DNA of 21,459 nucleotides, from the NCBI GenBank assembly GCA_003427395.1, contig BFEA01000331.1, forward strand, positions 1,253,140 through 1,274,598. Reading direction: 5' to 3'. Below are positions 8,801-18,875 of this stretch, piece after piece (position 1 is the stretch's first letter; every line of letters begins with the position of its first letter). The DNA is from Chara braunii. Lineage: Eukaryota > Streptophyta > Charophyceae > Charales > Characeae. The position numbers and the translations under genes are program-made. The notes beneath the pieces were generated by a model, which ran no database searches, was not told the origin of the DNA, and was given only the letters and a program-made list of their open reading frames with translations.

Positions 8801-11632
8801 ATCAGGTAAATTTGAAGTCAGTCCAACATTGAAAGGTTCGTTTGCTGTCCAACTAGATTTGAAGCATTTTTCATGACTGGTTCGACACACTAGATTCAAC
8901 AACAAACCAGGTTTATGGAGGAGCAGTCATCTCAGGGTCAAGAACACCGTTCCAATGGGAAGAGATTGCCTGGATAATGAGCAACCTTCCAACTTCAAGG
9001 TACCAAATCCTTCCCAGTTTAACTTTTAATTATTCTTCAGTGATCTAATTCTCTGCGAAATCGACCCACAGGTCTCTCAGACTCAAAACACCTCGTTCGA
9101 TCTAAATACATTCAAAACTAGTTGGAGCTATATCCGCCTTGAACCATTCTCCATTATCCATGCAGATATGTGGATTTTTAAAAATTGGTTGAGAGAGGAC
9201 TTCGTCCTTCGATTGTGGGTCTGTCCATACATCTGGCTGGATTTTTTTTGAAATTTGGATGATTGCATGTCAAAATGGGGACTTGGTCATCCTATTTTGG
9301 AATAACCGAATAAACATATATGTGCAAATATCCTCAGGTCTGGGAAGGGACAACTCCTTAGCCAAGGACTGTTATGTTAAGTAGAGTGAGGGACGGGTGA
9401 CTTCATGCATCCTCAAATGATCCACCAAATCAATATAGCAACATTTTGCTTCCTTGGGTCAAAGATTCCTAGACCACTCTCCTCCGGGGGGAGCCAGAGC
9501 ATTTTTCAGGCCACTTTGGAGAGAAATTGGCATCATCGTCGAAAAAAAGTTTCAGAGAAAACGGCTGGACCTTATTTTAACCAAACTGTATAACGGAGTA
9601 CAAAAAACTCGAACAGTCCCAAACCAAAGTAGCGTAAAGAGAGCGTCATTTAGCACCATTGCTCGACCGAATAGAGACAGTTGAGGGACCTTACCCCATG
9701 TCGTTAGTTCGTGAAAAGATTTTTGTAAGAATGTTATCTTGAGACCATTTAAAGTTTTCAGGAAATATGTACTTTAAAAAAGCGTACAAATTCGTCGACC
9801 TTAATACACTTCATATGCTATATATTGGACCGAAAGATTGAAATCATGCGACAAAAGATAAATCGGTTTTTATCAATTTATGTCCGCTTCAGAAATATGA
9901 AAAACTTTATTCAAACAAGATTTCAATTCATCAAGTGATTCCGCAATATTTTCTGATACTGTGAAAAAGTCATCAACAAACACCTTGACCTTATATGATA
10001 TCGGTCATGTATGCATGCCTCAAATTTGCAGATTGGATCGAATGTTGTTTAAAACAATGTCAAACCGAAGTGCAAACAGAGAAGGAGCAAGGGGACAACC
10101 TTGTCTTAACAATCTGGTTAACAAAAAAAAAATTGACAGTCTTTCATTTATCATCACACAGGTGGATAGCGAGTAAAGAGCAACAACTCACGGGTTGAAG
10201 TTGGACCCAAATCCTAGCCCGTTAAGTGTGGATATGACGTACGACCAATTAACACATTCATACACTTTTTCCAAGACCAACAGGAGTACTGCAATATCAC
10301 AGTAATTGTTGTCATTCGTGATTATCTCCAATATCTCAATCGCTGTGATAATACTGTTAAAAATTGAATGACCTTTGATGAAAGCGGCTTGATTTAGCGG
10401 CCAAAACGGCGAGCCAAGATTTTTGCTAAGAGCTCGTATGAGACGTTCATGAGCGAAATCGGTCTCCAATTCATGATTTATGAGCGCTCACCTTTTTTGA
10501 ACAGAATTGAAATAATCCCTCGCCTCATGTTTGCAAACAATTTTCTGCATGAGAGGATATTGTTATAGAATTCTACCAAGTAATCCCGTTCTAGATGCAG
10601 TGGTATAGTTCTATGGGCAGCCCGTCACAACCTGATGCCTTACCTTTGGCTATGGATGATAAAACTTCATGGGCTTCCTCTAACGTGACCGGTCGGTCCA
10701 TATCGAGACGTCTGACTGTCGATAAACGAATCGTAGTGTTATCATATTGCGAGTTCCCTATGAATAACTGACCATTGATGTAATCCTCTTGGTCTCGTAA
10801 GGTCATGATATCATGATAGTACTTTGAGGTGTATTCACACAAATCCGTCAATTCATGTGCCTTGGGAGCATTGACCTCAAACGGGTGGCAAGGTTCTTTC
10901 ATAGGTGGAGACGTGCGGTTCGAGAGTAGTTTAAGAAAAGATTCTTTAGTGATTATGTCATGGACAACTACTTCTTTCACTCGTAGTGTTTCAACTCATA
11001 TCTCATATTTCTTTTGTTGGATCGTGCCCCACTCTTTAAGCAGTTTTGCTCGTTCTCTACCCAATAGAATAGACGAAATTGGAGACCCAAGTAACGCCTG
11101 GGCCATATGGGTGTGTTATTCTAAATGGGTTGATCAGGTCCAACTTGTTTGTGACATTGAGCAAGAATAGTTTCTCATTTTTCGGCTTATCTATTTAGGA
11201 TGGATCCGGAATGGCTCAGGGAAATATTTCAGACACCTGCTATAATTACAACAGTGCCGCCAAAGATGATAAGCATAAGCTCCACAATGAAATTAACTCG
11301 TTCTGAGGAATCAATAGGGGCATAAATCGATGCTACCACCCAGGTAGTGTTGCCAACATAAAATTTAATCCATGACCATCGGCTCCATAAGTCAAAGTAT
11401 AAATCAATGATTTCTATATTTACAGATCAATGGATCCTTGTGTTGGGGACCAGATTTGGGCCCCATCCCACCAACTTCCCAAAGTCATTAACTTCTCTTC
11501 ACATAATTTAGTCTCTAGCAGACAGATTACCTGAATCTTGTTGTCATAAATCTATTACTTTAGCCTAGTATCCCTTTATGTTCACCCCCTCAATCCCCAA
11601 GCCCTCTAACATTCCATGTAACGAACTTTAAA

Positions 11633-11640
11633 TTACTCAT
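11633..11640 (-). other. ORF1/ORF2 overlap ATGAGTAA
   Basis: On the minus strand ORF1 ends GCT-AAT-GAG-TAA while ORF2 starts ATG-AGT-AAT. The stop of one and the start of the other share the 8-mer ATGAGTAA. Overlaps of this kind permit termination-reinitiation coupling in some LINEs; here it is only inferred. Confidence 0.65.
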
Positions 11641-13005
11641 TAGCAATAGGGTTTCCCCTTTGTTGGATGTGGGGTGCAGGTTTGGAGACTTGGGCCCTGC
11701 TCGATGAGGACCTGAGCCATGGCGACATTAATGCGGACTTAACAAACGATGAGCCAAACTTTTTATCCTTAGTTAGCTTCAAGTTAAATTCCACCATGAA
11801 CTTTGCCGATGTCATTGGCAAAGTTGGGATGCGGTACCATTCCTATCGTTTCCCCTCTACAATATAGGATAACGAACAAAGTTTCAACCTCTTTCTCTCC
11901 AATATTCCGAGTTCCCCATCGACTAAGCAGACGTCTGTGACATGAAAGAAACATTTCAGTTTTGTACCATGAATTTATGGGTCATCCATGATAAATCTGG
12001 TCATGGAAAGTTCGAGGATTGGTCAAAATACGAATTTATCATGAGTGGTCGTGCAAATTAGTGTAGACACGACGGTGGGCATCGGTGAGTCGGAAGACGT
12101 GATGGTGATTAGGTTTATAGACCCGTTGGGGAGTGTCTAAGTCATGAACCAATAGGTGTTCCTAACGACGAGGAGGACGAATGGTAGGATTTTTACCTCA
12201 ATTTTGTCCCATTGATCTCATTCAAGTGACACGGGTCTCCTTCTCCTGGTGGTCTTGTTACATGAAGTGTCGACATCCCGCAAGCTAACATGAGAGCCTC
12301 TTGAGGAGCCGAAGCCTCATAGGTTGGGCAAAACACACCTGAGATGTGGCTGATTTCCTCGGTCAATCGTCCTTGTTTCCTTGTCCCCATTTGACGAGTC
12401 ATGTCTAGTGTGGGGCCACGACCCATGACCTCTTGATTGACTTAAGATGAGGCTAGCCGAGTATAAGCTTCTTATGGCGTCTATGGTGATGTAACCTCGC
12501 CGACTCTCGCTGTGCCTCTCAGGTTCCTAGCTTGTCCCCCTAGGGTTACCTAATCGGGGGTTTCAAACTGGTTCCTAGGGGCCGCTCCTTCGAACCCCGG
12601 GTTCTCCATCCCATGTGGAAGCGATTGTCTCCTAGACCAAATTGCATGCCTTGCACTGCCATTTGAGGGGCAAACTCTTGTGTTGCCATACCGTAAAGGC
12701 TGCAAGGTATCCCAATGGGATGCCCTGGGCCACTAAGTTTGCCTATAGCAGGAGCTGCAATAAATGAGCTGAGAGCCACAAAGGAGTCCACACCTGGTTG
12801 TTAATAATGCTTGCTACATGACATTGGTCAATCCCTGGGCTTGGACATGTCGATGATGGTCTAGGGTCGGGACTGATGACGATATGCAGCCAAGTGGGTC
12901 TTAATATCATGGCCGCACCGAGTACTCTTGACTTGACGAATGAGGACATTCCTGCGGTTGACTTGATTCTGAAGTGGTTTGGGCCCGATGACACGTATTT
13001 CTCCG

Positions 13006-13047
13006 ACAATTTGTTTCTTCGTGGAAGAAGGCTCGACACCTTCGACA
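13006..13047 (-). other. CCHC zinc knuckle of LINE-1 ORF1
   Basis: Exact C-X2-C-X4-H-X4-C spacing is kept (CRRCRAFFHEETNC) although the surrounding frame has stops. This is the typical nucleic-acid-binding knuckle of gag and LINE ORF1 proteins. Confidence 0.88.
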
Positions 13048-13833
13048 CCTTGGAGTTTTTGAGGACGCCAACTTGATTTCGAGTTCATCCCCCGCGAAGG
13101 TTTCAATAGTAATGTTTTCCTTCACATTTGACATTGTAGTTGGGTCAATATCAAATTTGATGTTAATAAGTATTGGTTTGAGGCGATTCTGCTCCGCCGG
13201 ATGTTATACCAGAACCGGTCTAATTGCTCTGTCGACCTACACTTCCACATAAAACATGGCCTTGAGAGGAATCTGAACTGCAATAACCCAAAAGGTGATC
13301 TCGTCCTCTAACCGTCTTTACTCCTTTAACTGTGTCTCAGTAAGCCACCGATTTTGTTCTAAAGCATACCGAGTAGGCCATAGAGCGATAGCATCTCTCG
13401 CTTTTTCCACTAGCCACATGCCTACAATTGCGCTCTTCGCAACGTACGAGAGGACATTAGGAGTCTCTATCTCCACTCTGCCACTTCTGAAGTTTTTTGA
13501 TTTGAAACTTCCATCTTGTATTCACTCGTCTTCATTTGCTCGAATCACATCATTCTTCATCTTCTTCGCTAGGAATTGAGCACCTTCATTGAAGATAATT
13601 GGGATGGTGTGTTCGTTAAGCCATTTGATTACTGCTTCATTGACTTGTCGATTAACTTTGAATCACACTTCTCTTCCTTCAACCCTCATTTCACGGGGGC
13701 TTATAGATGAGGGAAGAATTCCCTCTCCATAGCATAGCCTAGCTAGCTCCCGTACTCTCTCGTTATCTTCCTTGTTGAACTTGCAGGGCTGAGAAGGAGA
13801 TCTATTGTAGTTCTCCATATCGACTTCGGCCAT

Positions 13834-14190
13834 GGTTACTAGGAATTAAAAGGGTAGGGAGCAGAATAATACCTTTGGAAGATAGGAGAACCTAGCCGCT
13901 CAATAACAAGAGCTAAACAACGATCATCGAGGGAGGCTATGTGGTAGGTTGGTGAGCCATCTACAACGCCTACAAAAGAGGTGCTGATCTATTGACAAAG
14001 TGAGGGTGACGATGACGTCATCTATCATGACGCGATCGTGGTGGTAGAGCCACAGTCAACCTATCCCTCTTTACTGTCCGGCGTCGCTTAGTCTGAGCGT
14101 TACTAGCGCCGACGAAAGCGTTTCGTGGCCTCTGGCCCACCCAACTAATTCAATTACCAGTCAAATCTGGACAGGACAACCTTTCATGCC
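13834..14190. other. Upstream flank of LINE-1 ORF1
   Basis: About 350 bp with no recognised coding sequence. By position it may contain the LINE-1 5' UTR and internal promoter, but nothing in the sequence proves where the element begins. Confidence 0.35.
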
Positions 14191-14203
14191 ATTTTTATTG
14201 TCA

Positions 14204-14566
14204 TTATCGCATTACAGGGAACCCCGTAGCAGCCACATTCGTGCTCAGGATGAACGCTTCGAGGTGGTTATGATGCTTTTGAAAACTCGTACTCATTGCT
14301 TCGCTCCTTAAGCCTCCAATGAGGGAACATGAGGGAGTTGTAGCATCAGCACCGAGCTTCTTCGATGGGCCAGTCGCCGTGCCTCCCCTCTGGCCCCCTC
14401 CCCCTATGAACATTAGCAGTCTCCGCTTAATGCCATTCAGGGGGACCAACAACCTACGGCGGGCGTCAACCTTACCGAGGAAGGTACATGAGGCCAATAG
14501 GGATTAAACCCAACACCTCTGGAATGCCACTTGCGTGTCTTAGCAACTGAGTTAGGCCGCTGGATA
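14204..14566 (-). mobile_element. Candidate tRNA-derived SINE
   Basis: On the minus strand an A-box-like TAACTCAGTTGC lies at 14554-14543 and a B-box-like GGGTTTAATCCC at 14511-14500, about 43 nt apart. That is the spacing of an internal Pol III promoter. The B-box lacks the usual C of GGTTCGANTCC, consistent with CpG decay. The head does not fold into a convincing cloverleaf, so it is not called a tRNA gene. About 300 nt of body follow, ending near ATAATGACAATAAAAA, which could be a weak A-rich tail. Boundaries and target duplication are not resolved. A decayed tRNA with unrelated flank is the alternative. Confidence 0.5.
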
Positions 14567-14951
14567 CCATCCTCATTTGCCTGCCTTCCGCCTCTGAACA
14601 GCGCTGCCGAGAACAGAAAGTCCCGACAGTGTCCGGATTTTTCATTCTCAGCAGCACCCACCCGATCTACAATTTGCACAATTCATGTTCTTTTGCGATT
14701 TCGACCCAAGTTTCAATCCACATTTGATCAGATGAGCACTTGATGACTGGTACCACGAGGTTGGGGTCACAATACCCGATACTAGGCAAAAAAAGAAAAG
14801 GAAAGCAAGGACGGGCCTCACCGCCCCACTCACAAAAAAAACGAAAAATAAGAATGAACCTTCCATTGGAAAAGGGAATGATACACGACCCTTTTTTATT
14901 TCTCTTTATTTTTCTTTGACAATTTCAATGGTTGCGAGAGTCCCCCCCTCT

Positions 14952-14952
<1 letters not shown>

Positions 14953-14982
<30 letters not shown>
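14953..14982. repeat. Poly-C run of 30 nt
   Basis: Thirty consecutive C on the plus strand, preceded by another run of seven C at 14942. On the minus strand it is G30 placed directly after the truncated U2-like sequence. Homopolymer C of this length is unusual and its exact length may be a sequencing or assembly estimate. Confidence 0.9.
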
Positions 14983-14984
<2 letters not shown>

Positions 14985-14987
14985 AAG

Positions 14988-15055
14988 ACCACATATCAGA
15001 TACTGATCAGAACATATATTATACTTGATCTTAGCAAAAAGACTGAGAAAGGTAC
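14988..15055 (-). pseudogene. U2 snRNA 5'-half pseudogene
   Basis: U2 snRNA pairs with the intron branch site in the spliceosome. Minus-strand 15055-14988 aligns with the first ~70 nt of U2. The blocks ACCTTTCTC, GCTAAGATCAAGT, TGTTCTGATCAG and TATCTGATATGTGG are in the right order and spacing. The branch-site-pairing GUAGUA of normal U2 reads ATAATA here, and the stem-I loop has substitutions. The copy stops shortly before the Sm-site region and runs into G30. No convincing plant USE (RTCCCACATCG) or TATA at -30 was seen upstream. It is therefore a truncated pseudogene or a U2-derived retroposon head, not a working gene. Confidence 0.85.
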
Positions 15056-15397
15056 CCTTTTTTTTTGCGGTTCCAATGCCGAAAAAAACGCTGCTTATCG
15101 AACTACTCATCTCACAAATGGGTACAGTCTGGTCCCAACCGTAGGAAGAATATAGTAGATATATGCAAATAATTTTATATATTAGTGTTGCACGGTAATA
15201 AGTTTCAACTAGCTTAGCGCCCTTGGTGCAAGCAATGTCCGCGCTTACATTAAAATATGAAACATCACACAAACTGTTCAAAATAATTCAAATGAACCTA
15301 TACGCTAAAACAAACTAAAACGACATCGAAAACAGGCTGAAACTGACTCATAATACAATTGTATCGATTGAAACAGACCAACCTAAATTAAATATGG
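15056..15397. other. Unassigned AT-rich spacer
   Basis: Flank of the U2-like sequence up to the TA/CA microsatellite. No gene, promoter motif or repeat was recognised. Confidence 0.5.
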
Positions 15398-15401
15398 GGA
15401 A

Positions 15402-15435
15402 TATATATATATATACACACACACATACACACACA

Positions 15436-15507
<72 letters not shown>
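15402..15507. repeat. (TA)n-(CA)n compound microsatellite
   Basis: ATATATATATAT passes into ACAC repeats with two CATA interruptions, then an uninterrupted CA run to 15507. It abuts the pentanucleotide satellite directly. Confidence 0.97.
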
Positions 15508-15510
<3 letters not shown>

Positions 15511-18079
15511 GAGTAGAGCACCGTAGAATAAAGTATCATAGAAAAACGTATCGTAAAGTAGAGTGTCGTAGAATATGGTATCATAGAGTAGAGTAGAGTA
15601 TCATATAGAGTCGCAAAATATCGTAGAGTAGAGTAGAGTAGAGTAAAGTAGAGTAAAGTAGAGTAGAGTAGAGCAGAGTAAAGTTGATTAAAGTAAAGTA
15701 AAGTAGACTAAAGCAGACTAAAGTAGACTATCAGAGAGACCAGAGTAGACAACAGAGAGCAGAATAGAGTGGAGTAGAGTAGAAAAAAGTAACATAGAGT
15801 ACAGTAACAAAAAATACGATAAAGTACAATAGAAAAAAAAATCGTAAAGTATAGGAGAGTATTGTATAATAGAGCAAAGTAGAATGAAGTACAGTAGATA
15901 AACTTAGCATAGCGTAGACCATTGTAGAGTAGAGTACAGTGCACTAGAGTAAGCCCCAATTGAAGATCATAAAATATCGTAGCATAGAGCAGAATAAAGT
16001 AGAGTGAAGTAGCGTAAAGTAGAGAAGGCAAACATAGAATAAAGTAGAGTAGAGAAGGCAAGCATAAAATAAAGTAGAGTAGAGTATACTATCAAACAGA
16101 AGAGTATCACGAAGTAGAGTGAACTATGAAAAAGTGAAGTATCATAAAGTAGAGTAGACCAAAGTAAAGCATCATATAATAGAGTAGAGCAACATAGACT
16201 AAAATGGAGCAGAGTTAAGCAGAGTAAAGTAGATCAGAGTAGAGTAACTTAACGTAGAGTGATGTAGAGTAGATAATTGCAAAGCAAAGTATCGTGAAGT
16301 AGAGTATCATAGAGTGAAGTACCGTAGAGTGAGTATCGAAGTATAGAGTGTCATCGAGTAGAGTGTCGTTGTATACAATATCATACCATCAATTATCATA
16401 TTGTAGAGTGTTGCGTTGTCAAGTAGAGTAGAGGAGAGGAGAGGAAAGTAAAGTAAAGTAGAGTAAAGTAGAATAAGTAGATAGGAGTATTATAGCATAA
16501 AGTACAGTAGAGTAAAGTAATGAAGAGAAGAGTAGAGATAAGTAGAGTAAAACAAAGTAAAGTAGCGAAAAGTAGCATTGCGTACAGTGGGTTGAGTGCA
16601 GTGGAGTGAAGTGGAGTGGAGTGGAGTGGGGTGGAGTGGAGTGGAATGGAGTGAAGTGGAGTGGAGTGGGGTGGAGTAGAGTGGAGCGGAGCAGAGAGGA
16701 GGGGAGAAGAGGGGAGAGGAGAGTAGTGGAGAGGAGAGGAGTGGAGAGGAATGAAGTTGAGAAGAGTGAAGCTGAGTGTAGCAGAGTGGAGTGGAGTGGA
16801 GTGGAGGCAAGTGCAATGGAGTGGGGTGGACTGGAGTGGCGAGTGCAGTAAAGGAGAGTGAAATGGAGTGGAGTGCAATGGAGTGGAGTGCAATGGAGTG
16901 GAGTGCAGTCGAGTTGAGTGGAGTGGAGTAGACAGGAGTAGAGTGAAGTGGATTAGAGTGGAGTAGAGTAAAGCAGAGTGGAGTAGAGCACAACAGAGTA
17001 GAGTAGAGTATAGTACAATACAGAAGAGTAGAGTAGAGTACAATATCGTAGAGTAGACTACAATAACCCTGAGTAGACTACAATAACGCAGAGTAGAGTA
17101 GTGTAGAGTAGAGTAGCGTAGCACTGAGTAGAGTAGCACAAAGTAGAGTTGAGTAGATTTAAAGTAAAGTAGACTAGAGTGAAGTGGAGTGGACTTGAGA
17201 GGAGTGGAGTGGAGTCGAGTGAAGTGGAGTGGAGTCGAGTGGAGTGGAGTGAAGTGGACTGTAATGGAGTGAAGTGGAGTTGAATGGAGTGGAGTGGGGC
17301 GGAGGAAAGTGGAGTGGAGTAGAGTGGAGCGGAGCAGAGTGGAGGGAAGCGGAAAGGAGCGGAGAGGAGTGGAGAAAAGAGGAGCAAAGAGGAGAGGGAG
17401 TGGAGCAGAGAGGAGTGAAGTTGAGTGGAGTTGAGCGAAGCAGAGTAGAGGTAAGTGAAGTGGAGCAGAGTGAAGTGTAGCAGAGTGGAGTGGAGTGGAA
17501 TGGAGTGAAGTGAAGTGGAGTGGACGTGACTGAAGTGGAGGTGAGTGGAGAAGACTCGGAGGAGAGTGGAGAGGACCAGAGTGGAGTAGAGCAGAGCAGA
17601 GTAGAGTATAGCACAACATAGTAGAATAGAGTAGAGTAACGCAGAGTACAGTGGCGTGGCGTCGAGTAGAGTAACATATATTATAGTGGAGTACAACCAA
17701 GTGGAGTAGAGTGGAGTAGAGTAGAGTAGAGTGAAGTGGAGTGTAGTTGAACGAAGTGGAGTGAAGTCGAGTAGAGTGCAATGGAGTGGAGTGGAATGAA
17801 ATGGAGTGGAGGAAAATGTAGTGGAGAAGAGTGAAGTGGAAGAAAGTAGAGTGGAGTGGAGTGGAGTAGAGTGGAGTGGAGTAAAGAGGAGTGGAGTGGA
17901 GCAGAATGAAGTGGAGTAGAGTGAAGTGGAGTAGTGCAGTGGAGTTGAGTGGAGTGGAGTGGAGTGAAATGGAGTAGAATGGAATGGAGTGGAGTGGAGT
18001 GGAGTGGAGTGGAGTGGAGTCGAGTGAAGTAAAGTAGAGTGGGGTGAAGTGGAGTATAGTGGAGTGGAGTTGAGTTGAG
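15508..18079. repeat. GAGTA/GAGTG pentanucleotide satellite, block 1
   Basis: About 2.6 kb of diverged 5-bp units, mostly GAGTA and GAGTG with GAAGT, GAGCA and GAGGA variants. Composition is zoned: 15508-16590 is GAGTA-rich, about 16600-16960 and 17180-18080 are GAGTG-rich, and about 16690-16760 and 17330-17420 are GAGGA/GAGCG-rich. Local larger units with lengths divisible by five occur (30, 20 and 15 bp). The minus strand shows open frames of up to 461 codons made of Leu-His-Ser-Thr-Pro and Tyr-Ser-Thr-Leu-Leu type repeats. A 5-nt unit without a stop in any phase yields the same peptide in all three frames, so these are not evidence of coding. Confidence 0.97.
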
Positions 18080-18316
18080 TTAAACCACCAGTATTTCGCT
18101 CAGCTATTAATGTCGAGCCCGACCTGCGCGCTTTTGTTTTTTACCATGTAGTCGGGGAAAATCGATTTGGAACATTTGTGGGTTGACACTGGTACTGCCC
18201 CTTATTCTGGACCTGCTGCAACAGGAGGAATGAAACGGAATGTAGCTCATTAGTTTTCACTCGTGCAGGCATGAGACTGCCCGATGTTGCATTGGTGACA
18301 AGACTTCAATACCCTC

Positions 18317-18875
18317 CGTTTCTCACGGGGAGTCAATCAGATACTGCCGAGATTCTTTTTTTTTTCCTATTACAACAACGGAAATGGAAAAAAACAGCAT
18401 TCTAGGCAACGACCTTCAGTTTCATGAGTACATGGCCAAGGATTCAGGGAGGATACATTCTCGAGAGAGTTCTTTCTTGAGTCACATAAGATACAACTGA
18501 GTTTTTTTTCTTTTTTTTTAGTTGCAAGAAGAAAAAAAAAAAATGGCAGAAAAGGTGGTTGCACGTCCTCCTTCCTATTCATGAGTATCTGCCCACAACT
18601 GAGGGAGAGTACATTCTCGGGGTAGTGCTTCCCTTTGGGCACGCGATATACAGCCCAGATTCTTGCAGCAAAAAAAAATAAAAATAAAAAAATGAAAAAG
18701 ATGGTATGCAACAAGTGCCTTCAGATTCACAACAGGAACTTGAATTCGCCCACAATTGAGGGAGGATACATTCATTTTGGGGGTGCCTAAAACATTCATT
18801 TTGTGTCAGACACTTGGATGCTCCCTGTTTCTCACGGGGAGTCAACCTAAAAACTGTCAGGATTCTCTCTGTCGT
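18317..18875. repeat. Direct repeat TTTCTCACGGGGAGTCAA within element a
   Basis: TTTCTCACGGGGAGTCAA followed by a GATTCT word about 20 nt later occurs near 18319 and near 18828. The pair brackets the three ~156-bp units, which suggests internal duplication during the element's history. Confidence 0.75.
18422..18775. repeat. Three imperfect ~156-bp tandem repeats inside element a
   Basis: AGGGAGGATACATTCTC at 18446, AGGGAGAGTACATTCTC at 18602 and AGGGAGGATACATTC at 18759 are spaced 156 and 157 bp apart. The preceding CATGAGTA words at 18423 and 18580 and the CCCACAA-TGAGGG context also recur. Each unit carries an A/T homopolymer tract of variable length. Confidence 0.8.

Larger units (their letters stand above)
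7631..11640 (-). pseudogene. LINE-1 ORF2 (endonuclease, reverse transcriptase, zf-RVT), broken
   Basis: ORF2 nicks target DNA and reverse transcribes the element RNA. Motifs appear in family order across several frames. Endonuclease: WNVRGLG at 11616-11596, VICLLETK near 11530-11507, SIYAPIDSSERVNF near 11330-11290, GVTWVSN at 11098-11078. Reverse transcriptase: GKASGCDGLP near 10645-10610, NWRPISLMN at 10471-10445, NQAAFIKG at 10394-10371, motif A as VLEKVYECVNW, RQGCPLAP at 10106-10083 and the FVDD box at 9980-9969. The zf-RVT finger has CSRC at 7979-7968, then H and WDC after an in-frame TAG, followed by VIWQERNVGIF near 7780-7750. Motif A normally carries a catalytic Asp where Val is now found, so the enzyme would be dead even without the stops. 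The FVDD box keeps both Asp. The start ATG at 11640 overlaps the ORF1 stop. Confidence 0.87.
7631..13833 (-). mobile_element. LINE-1: nearly full-length dead LINE retrotransposon
   Basis: About 6.2 kb on the minus strand contains in order a gag-like ORF1 with zinc knuckle, an ORF2 endonuclease, reverse transcriptase and zf-RVT finger. This is the standard layout of plant non-LTR retrotransposons. All parts share one orientation and spacing, so this is one element and not scattered fragments. Stops and frameshifts are frequent, so it is inactive. I could not delimit the 5' UTR beyond the ORF1 start, and I see no poly-A tail or target-site duplication downstream of 7631, so the outer boundaries are approximate. 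Confidence 0.88.
11633..13833 (-). pseudogene. LINE-1 ORF1 (gag-like, CCHC knuckle), broken
   Basis: ORF1 proteins bind the element RNA and form the ribonucleoprotein needed for retrotransposition. The start is taken as ATG at 13833, giving MAEVDMENYN. The same frame can be read for about 308 codons to 12910 with five internal stops (TGA 13665-13663, TGA 13524-13522, TAA 13320-13318, TAG 13239-13237, TAA 13206-13204) and no obvious frameshift. A CCHC zinc knuckle CRRCRAFFHEETNC (C-X2-C-X4-H-X4-C) sits at 13047-13006. The part before it resembles the DUF4283-like region of plant LINE ORF1 in layout, though I hold that only tentatively. Past 12907 the frame breaks and the Pro/Ser-rich tail is in pieces (for example 12426-12193). 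The last piece, 11821-11633, ends at a TAA overlapping the ORF2 start. Confidence 0.82.

Noticed and set aside
14490-14566. Functional tRNA gene
   Set aside because: Box-like motifs are present but acceptor, D and anticodon stems do not pair convincingly, and the B-box lacks its usual CG.
14988-15055. Functional U2 snRNA gene
   Set aside because: Only the 5' ~70 nt are present, the branch-pairing bases are changed and no plant snRNA promoter elements are visible at the expected distances.
16396-17781. 461-codon minus-strand open frame, Leu/His/Ser/Thr/Pro-rich
   Set aside because: It is the translation of the pentanucleotide satellite. Overlapping frames (16490-16993, 17058-17696, 17174-17677) give the same residues in other phases, so there is no frame preference and no protein motif.
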